37,120 bases of DNA, taken from assembly GCA_017523285.1 (NCBI GenBank), contig JAFWWU010000115.1:1-37120 (forward strand), in the 5' to 3' direction. This DNA is from Ruminococcus sp. Lineage in GTDB: Bacteria > Bacillota > Clostridia > Oscillospirales > Ruminococcaceae. The notes beneath the pieces are model-generated. The model did not search any database. It saw only the letters and a program-made list of their open reading frames with translations, and had not been told where the DNA came from. The position numbers and the translations under genes are program-made. Each line of letters begins with the position of its first letter. Positions within the stretch are counted from its first letter, which is position 1. Shown piece after piece: positions 33,810 to 37,120 of this stretch.

Positions 33810-34535
33810 ATGTCTTATAATAATAATGATGATGAATACATCAGAAATGAAGAAGAATACATACGAAATCCTGAACAGGATTACATTAATAATAATATAA
33901 ATCACAGAACTCCTCCGCCAAGACAATACAGGTCATATTCTGACAATACATTTACTTCTCAGCTTATGAACGGAGAAGCTATCCTCTGGCAAGGAGAAAG
34001 AAGCAAGCAGGATGCTGATAACTATGGAAAGACTTTCAAAAAGTTCTCATTAATGCCTCTTATATTCGGCGGTATCGGTTTACTTGCATTCTTTGCAATC
34101 CCTGCATTGATTATATTCAATTTACCTAAAGAAGCAAAATGGATATCATCGGGATTTCTTATGATGATAATTCCTGCTGCTATATTTATGCTTATTCCGT
34201 TTGTGATGTTTGTATTTATGTCAAGGCTTATTTTCAGGAATTTTAATTTTAATGAAAAATATGCAATTACAGACAAAAGAGTAATTATAAATTATGGCGG
34301 AAACTTTATAAGCATAAATCTTTCTGATATAATTGATATACAGACATCCACAACAAACAATGGCTTCGGCTGTGTTACATTTACGACAACAGGCGATGCT
34401 ATGAGATATGTACATCCTTATGCTTCAAATGCAAGATACAGAGCAAACAGAAGAAAGGGATTTTATAATATTGAAAATCCTAATATGGTTGCTTCAATTC
34501 TTGATGACGCAGTAAGAGCAAATAATAATTTCTGA
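33810..34535 (+). CDS. Two-helix membrane protein with bacterial PH-like domain, paralog 6
   Basis: 241 residues. The N-terminus carries the EYIR motif twice (DDEYIRNEEEYIRNPEQDY), followed by an Asn/Pro/Arg-rich spacer. The motif LMNGEAILWQGERSK comes next, then membrane helices at about 80-104 and 113-140. The PH-like domain reads NEKYAITDKRVIINYGGNF, INLSDIIDIQ, the turn NNGFGCVTFTT and GFYNIENPNMVASILDD, the clearest bPH pattern of the six. AAAAGGAGC lies before the ATG. It ends 18 bp before argB. Confidence 0.82.
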   Translation: MSYNNNDDEYIRNEEEYIRNPEQDYINNNINHRTPPPRQYRSYSDNTFTSQLMNGEAILWQGERSKQDADNYGKTFKKFSLMPLIFGGIGLLAFFAIPALIIFNLPKEAKWISSGFLMMIIPAAIFMLIPFVMFVFMSRLIFRNFNFNEKYAITDKRVIINYGGNFISINLSDIIDIQTSTTNNGFGCVTFTTTGDAMRYVHPYASNARYRANRRKGFYNIENPNMVASILDDAVRANNNF

Positions 34536-34553
34536 AAAGGAGAGTTAAAATAA

Positions 34554-35420
34554 ATGAATAAAATTTCAAATAAAGACAGATCACAGGTGATTATTGACGC
34601 ACTTCCATACATACAGAAATACAACAACAAAATCGTTGTTGTTAAATACGGTGGAAACGCTATGACAAACGACGAGCTTAAAGACGCTGTAATGAGCGAT
34701 ATCGTGCTTCTTTCACTTGTAGGCATAAAAGTTGTTCTCGTACATGGCGGCGGTCCTGAAATAAACGATATGCTCAAAAGACTCAATATCGAGAGCAAGT
34801 TTATAAACGGACTCAGATATACAGACGCTGAAACAATTGACGTTGTAAAAATGGTTCTTTCGGGTAAGGTCAATAAAGAGCTTGTACAGCTTCTTGCACA
34901 TCACAAGGGAAATGCTGTCGGACTTTGCGGTATCGACGGAAGAATGCTTATGGCTGAAAGAAAATACGGCGAAAACGGCGAGGATTTAGGCTATGTAGGC
35001 GACATAGTAAAGGTTCACACAAAGCCTATCACAGACGCTCTCGCAAACGGAAATATTCCTGTTATCGCAACAGTTGCAACAGATAAAAAGGGTAATACAT
35101 ACAATGTAAATGCAGATACGGCTGCCGCAAGAATTGCCGCAGAGCTTAAGGCTGAAAATCTCATTCTTATGACTGATATTGCAGGTCTTTTAAGAGATAA
35201 GGACGACCCTTCAACTCTTATTCCTTCACTCAATATAAGCGAAGTACCGTTTATGAAGCGTCAGGGAATTATCTCAGGCGGAATGATTCCTAAAATCGAC
35301 TGCTGTGTTGAAGCTATCAGACGCGGCGTAAAGAAAACTGCTATTATTGACGGCAGAGTACCTCACTCAATTCTTATAGAAATCCTCACAAATGACGGAA
35401 TAGGTACACAGTTCACATGA
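34554..35420 (+). CDS. argB: Acetylglutamate kinase
   Basis: This 288-residue enzyme phosphorylates N-acetylglutamate. Key text includes VKYGGNAM (Lys31), the glycine loop VHGGGPEI and the C-terminal GGMIPKIDCCVEAI. The N-terminal helix IIDALPYIQKY before the first strand is the feature seen in arginine-inhibited, hexameric kinases, so feedback inhibition by arginine is likely; this is inference from the family. GGAGA lies upstream of the ATG. It follows the paralog array and overlaps the next gene by 4 bp. Confidence 0.96.
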   Translation: MNKISNKDRSQVIIDALPYIQKYNNKIVVVKYGGNAMTNDELKDAVMSDIVLLSLVGIKVVLVHGGGPEINDMLKRLNIESKFINGLRYTDAETIDVVKMVLSGKVNKELVQLLAHHKGNAVGLCGIDGRMLMAERKYGENGEDLGYVGDIVKVHTKPITDALANGNIPVIATVATDKKGNTYNVNADTAAARIAAELKAENLILMTDIAGLLRDKDDPSTLIPSLNISEVPFMKRQGIISGGMIPKIDCCVEAIRRGVKKTAIIDGRVPHSILIEILTNDGIGTQFT

Positions 35421-35839
35421 TTGAACACATTATAACAGCAGTACCGATAGCTATCGGACTGATACTGCTTACAGTCGGTCTTATAGTAAAAAAAAGACCG
35501 AGAGGAAAAGTAAAAAACGGAATTTATACTGACGCTTATGTAATAGATACAGCAGAAAGAACAGCTTATTACAAGCGTACCTCTTATCGTACAAAATCTC
35601 CGATAGTAGAGTTTGAAACTCAGGAGAAAGAATATGTAAGAGCAGTTTATGCATATTTTGTCCATGAGGACAGTTATCATTATCGTACAGGCGATATTAT
35701 TAAAATATGCTACGATAAAAACAATACAAACAGATTTCATATTGAAGATGACGGAAGTCACAGCGAAATATCGACGTTTCTGATAGGCGCAGGAATTTCT
35801 ATGATAATAGCTGTAATAATCCTTGCAATAAGGTACTGA
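35417..35839 (+). CDS. DUF3592-like small membrane protein
   Basis: 140 residues. One membrane helix at about 7-24 and one at about 119-138 flank a soluble beta-rich domain. The text SPIVEFETQEKEYVRAV followed by TGDIIKICYDKNNTNRFHI resembles DUF3592 proteins (Pv-F-G pattern, then G-x-V-x-V-x-YDP-x-NP), with some positions altered. Its start overlaps the argB stop by 4 bp (ATGA), and argD follows after 36 bp. It has no known function. Confidence 0.75.
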   Translation: MIEHIITAVPIAIGLILLTVGLIVKKRPRGKVKNGIYTDAYVIDTAERTAYYKRTSYRTKSPIVEFETQEKEYVRAVYAYFVHEDSYHYRTGDIIKICYDKNNTNRFHIEDDGSHSEISTFLIGAGISMIIAVIILAIRY

Positions 35840-35875
35840 AATCTGATATAATATAATTGTAAAGGAGAGAAAAAA

Positions 35876-37042
35876 ATGAATACGATTGAAAAATTCAATG
35901 AGAATGTCATGCAGACATACGGCAGGTATCCTGTTGTTGCACAGCAGGGTGAAAACTGTGTATGTACAGACGAAAACGGAAAGAAATATATCGATTTCGG
36001 AAGCGGTATAGGAACAAACTCACTTGGCTACTGCAATGAAAAATGGGCAGAGGCGGTATGCAATCAGGCAAAGACAATTCAGCATACATCAAATTATTAT
36101 TATACAAAAATTCAGGCAGAATTTGCTGAGATGCTCTGTAATGCAACAGGCTATTCAAAGGTTTTCTTCGGAAACAGCGGAGCAGAAGCAAATGAATGTG
36201 CCATTAAAATAGCAAGAAAATACAGCTTTGATAAATACGGAATGGGCAGAAGCAATATAATCACGCTTAAAAACAGCTTTCACGGACGTACTCTTTGTAC
36301 TCTTTCAGCTACGGGACAGGATGTTTTCCACAACTACTTTTTCCCGTTTGTTGAGGGCTTTGTAAACGTAGAAGCAAACAACATTCCTGATTTAAAGGAA
36401 AAGCTTGATGATACAATCTGTGCAGTAATGTTTGAATACGTTCAGGGCGAGGGCGGAGTAATTGCTCTTGATAAAGACTTCGTAAACGCAGTATACGAGC
36501 TTTGCGCAGAAAAGGATATACTTGTAATAGCTGATGAAGTGCAGACAGGTATAGGAAGAACAGGGAAGCTTCTTGCAGGTGAGCATTACGGAAAACGTGC
36601 TAACATTACAACACTCGCAAAAGGACTTGCAGGAGGACTTCCGATTGGTGCTTGTCTTACAGACGAAAAGTGCGACAGCGTTCTTACAGCAGGTACTCAC
36701 GGTTCAACATTCGGCGGAAATCCTGTATGCTGTGCAGCAGGAAAGGCTGTTCTTGAAACTGTACTTGCAGACGGATTCCTTGATGATGTTGCAAAGAAAG
36801 GCGAGATTTTCCGCACAGAGCTTCAGAAGATGAGTGAAATAGAAGCTGTAAGCGGACTCGGAATGATGATAGGCTGTACACTTAAAACAAAAAAAGCCGC
36901 AGATGTAGTAAAGGCTGCACTTGATGAGGGGTTACTGCTGCTTACCGCAAAAGAGAAGATGCGTCTGCTTCCTCCGCTTACAATAAGCACAGATGAGATA
37001 AAGGAAGGTATAAATATTATTCATAAACTCCTGGAGGTGTGA
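35876..37042 (+). CDS. argD: Acetylornithine aminotransferase
   Basis: This 388-residue class III PLP aminotransferase converts N-acetylglutamate semialdehyde to N-acetylornithine. Key text includes FFGNSGAEANECAIKIARK (phosphate-binding loop), IADEVQTGIGRTG, the PLP-lysine segment TLAKGLAGGLPIGA (Lys near residue 245) and HGSTFGGNPVCCAA. AAAGGAGAG precedes the ATG. It is the last arg gene seen; argF, carAB and argR are not in the window. Confidence 0.96.
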   Translation: MNTIEKFNENVMQTYGRYPVVAQQGENCVCTDENGKKYIDFGSGIGTNSLGYCNEKWAEAVCNQAKTIQHTSNYYYTKIQAEFAEMLCNATGYSKVFFGNSGAEANECAIKIARKYSFDKYGMGRSNIITLKNSFHGRTLCTLSATGQDVFHNYFFPFVEGFVNVEANNIPDLKEKLDDTICAVMFEYVQGEGGVIALDKDFVNAVYELCAEKDILVIADEVQTGIGRTGKLLAGEHYGKRANITTLAKGLAGGLPIGACLTDEKCDSVLTAGTHGSTFGGNPVCCAAGKAVLETVLADGFLDDVAKKGEIFRTELQKMSEIEAVSGLGMMIGCTLKTKKAADVVKAALDEGLLLLTAKEKMRLLPPLTISTDEIKEGINIIHKLLEV

Positions 37043-37045
37043 TTT

Positions 37046-37120
37046 ATGACATTGTTTGTAATTCCAAAGGGCAGTAAATATATCGTACAGGATAAAAATG
37101 AGCGTCTAATCTATACAATA
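37046..37120 (+). CDS. Start of a further gene, cut by the window edge
   Basis: An ATG at 37046 with GGAGGTG 8 bp upstream opens a frame that runs to the window edge (25 codons). The start, MTLFVIPKGSKYIVQDKNER, has the strand pattern of LURP-one-related (tubby-like) proteins, but 25 residues are too few to be sure. It begins 3 bp after the argD stop and would continue the operon. Confidence 0.55.
   Translation, partial: MTLFVIPKGSKYIVQDKNERLIYTI

Noticed and set aside
30434..34535. Paralog array as a prophage, toxin-antitoxin or known defence island
   Set aside because: No nuclease, integrase, transposase, phage structural gene or toxin motif is visible, and no CRISPR-like spaced repeats are seen. 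The array is simply a gene family in an operon.

Overview
The window looks like a chromosomal segment of a low-GC Gram-positive gut or rumen anaerobe of the Ruminococcus / Oscillospiraceae type. The evidence is strong AGGAGG ribosome binding sites, TTGACA/TATAAT promoters (several with an extended -10), a secreted dockerin protein of the cellulosome type, a rubredoxin-less class A flavodiiron protein and a Firmicutes-style rimP-nusA-rnpM-ylxQ-infB cluster. No rRNA, tRNA, CRISPR array, phage or transposase gene was recognised.

Layout. (1) 1-1405: a structured non-coding stretch, then a leftward flavodiiron protein gene with its own promoter and terminator. (2) 1594-3574: a rightward monocistronic gene for a secreted CBM-dockerin-SGNH esterase. 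(3) 3599-4141: a leftward Nudix hydrolase unit. (4) 4196-9385: a leftward operon for a Gld-type ABC system (ATPase, permease, GldG-like and DUF4340 auxiliary proteins) plus an 89-residue protein. (5) 9535-20689: a leftward operon of about 12 genes for translation and RNA metabolism (rimP, nusA, rnpM, ylxQ, infB, an acidic unknown, rbfA, nrnA, truB, ribF, an ankyrin membrane protein, gltX), driven by a promoter and hairpin leader upstream of rimP. (6) 20797-23103: a leftward mntP-tadA-CPBP protease operon with a palindrome over its start site. (7) 23191-37120: a rightward arginine biosynthesis cluster, argG-GNAT-argH-argC-argJ-argB-argD, with a probable ArgR operator array in front.

The most unusual part is the arginine cluster. 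Nearly every junction between arg genes holds a small membrane protein of unknown role: a two-helix protein between argH and argC, an internally duplicated protein between argC and argJ, a DUF3592-like protein between argB and argD, and, between argJ and argB, a run of six paralogous two-helix proteins with a bacterial PH-like C-terminal domain. Two of the six arose by a recent 670-bp tandem duplication that carried along the last 26 codons of argJ, leaving an in-frame argJ remnant. The two copies are nearly identical at both ends but unrelated in their membrane-spanning middle. This looks like an expanding membrane-protein family lodged in a housekeeping operon; its function cannot be read from the sequence.

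A modular palindromic intergenic repeat occurs three times (175-218, 24888-24935, 25408-25454). Two copies form the leaders of the GNAT and argH genes, up to their ribosome binding sites. All domain names are from reading the residues; no database search was possible.
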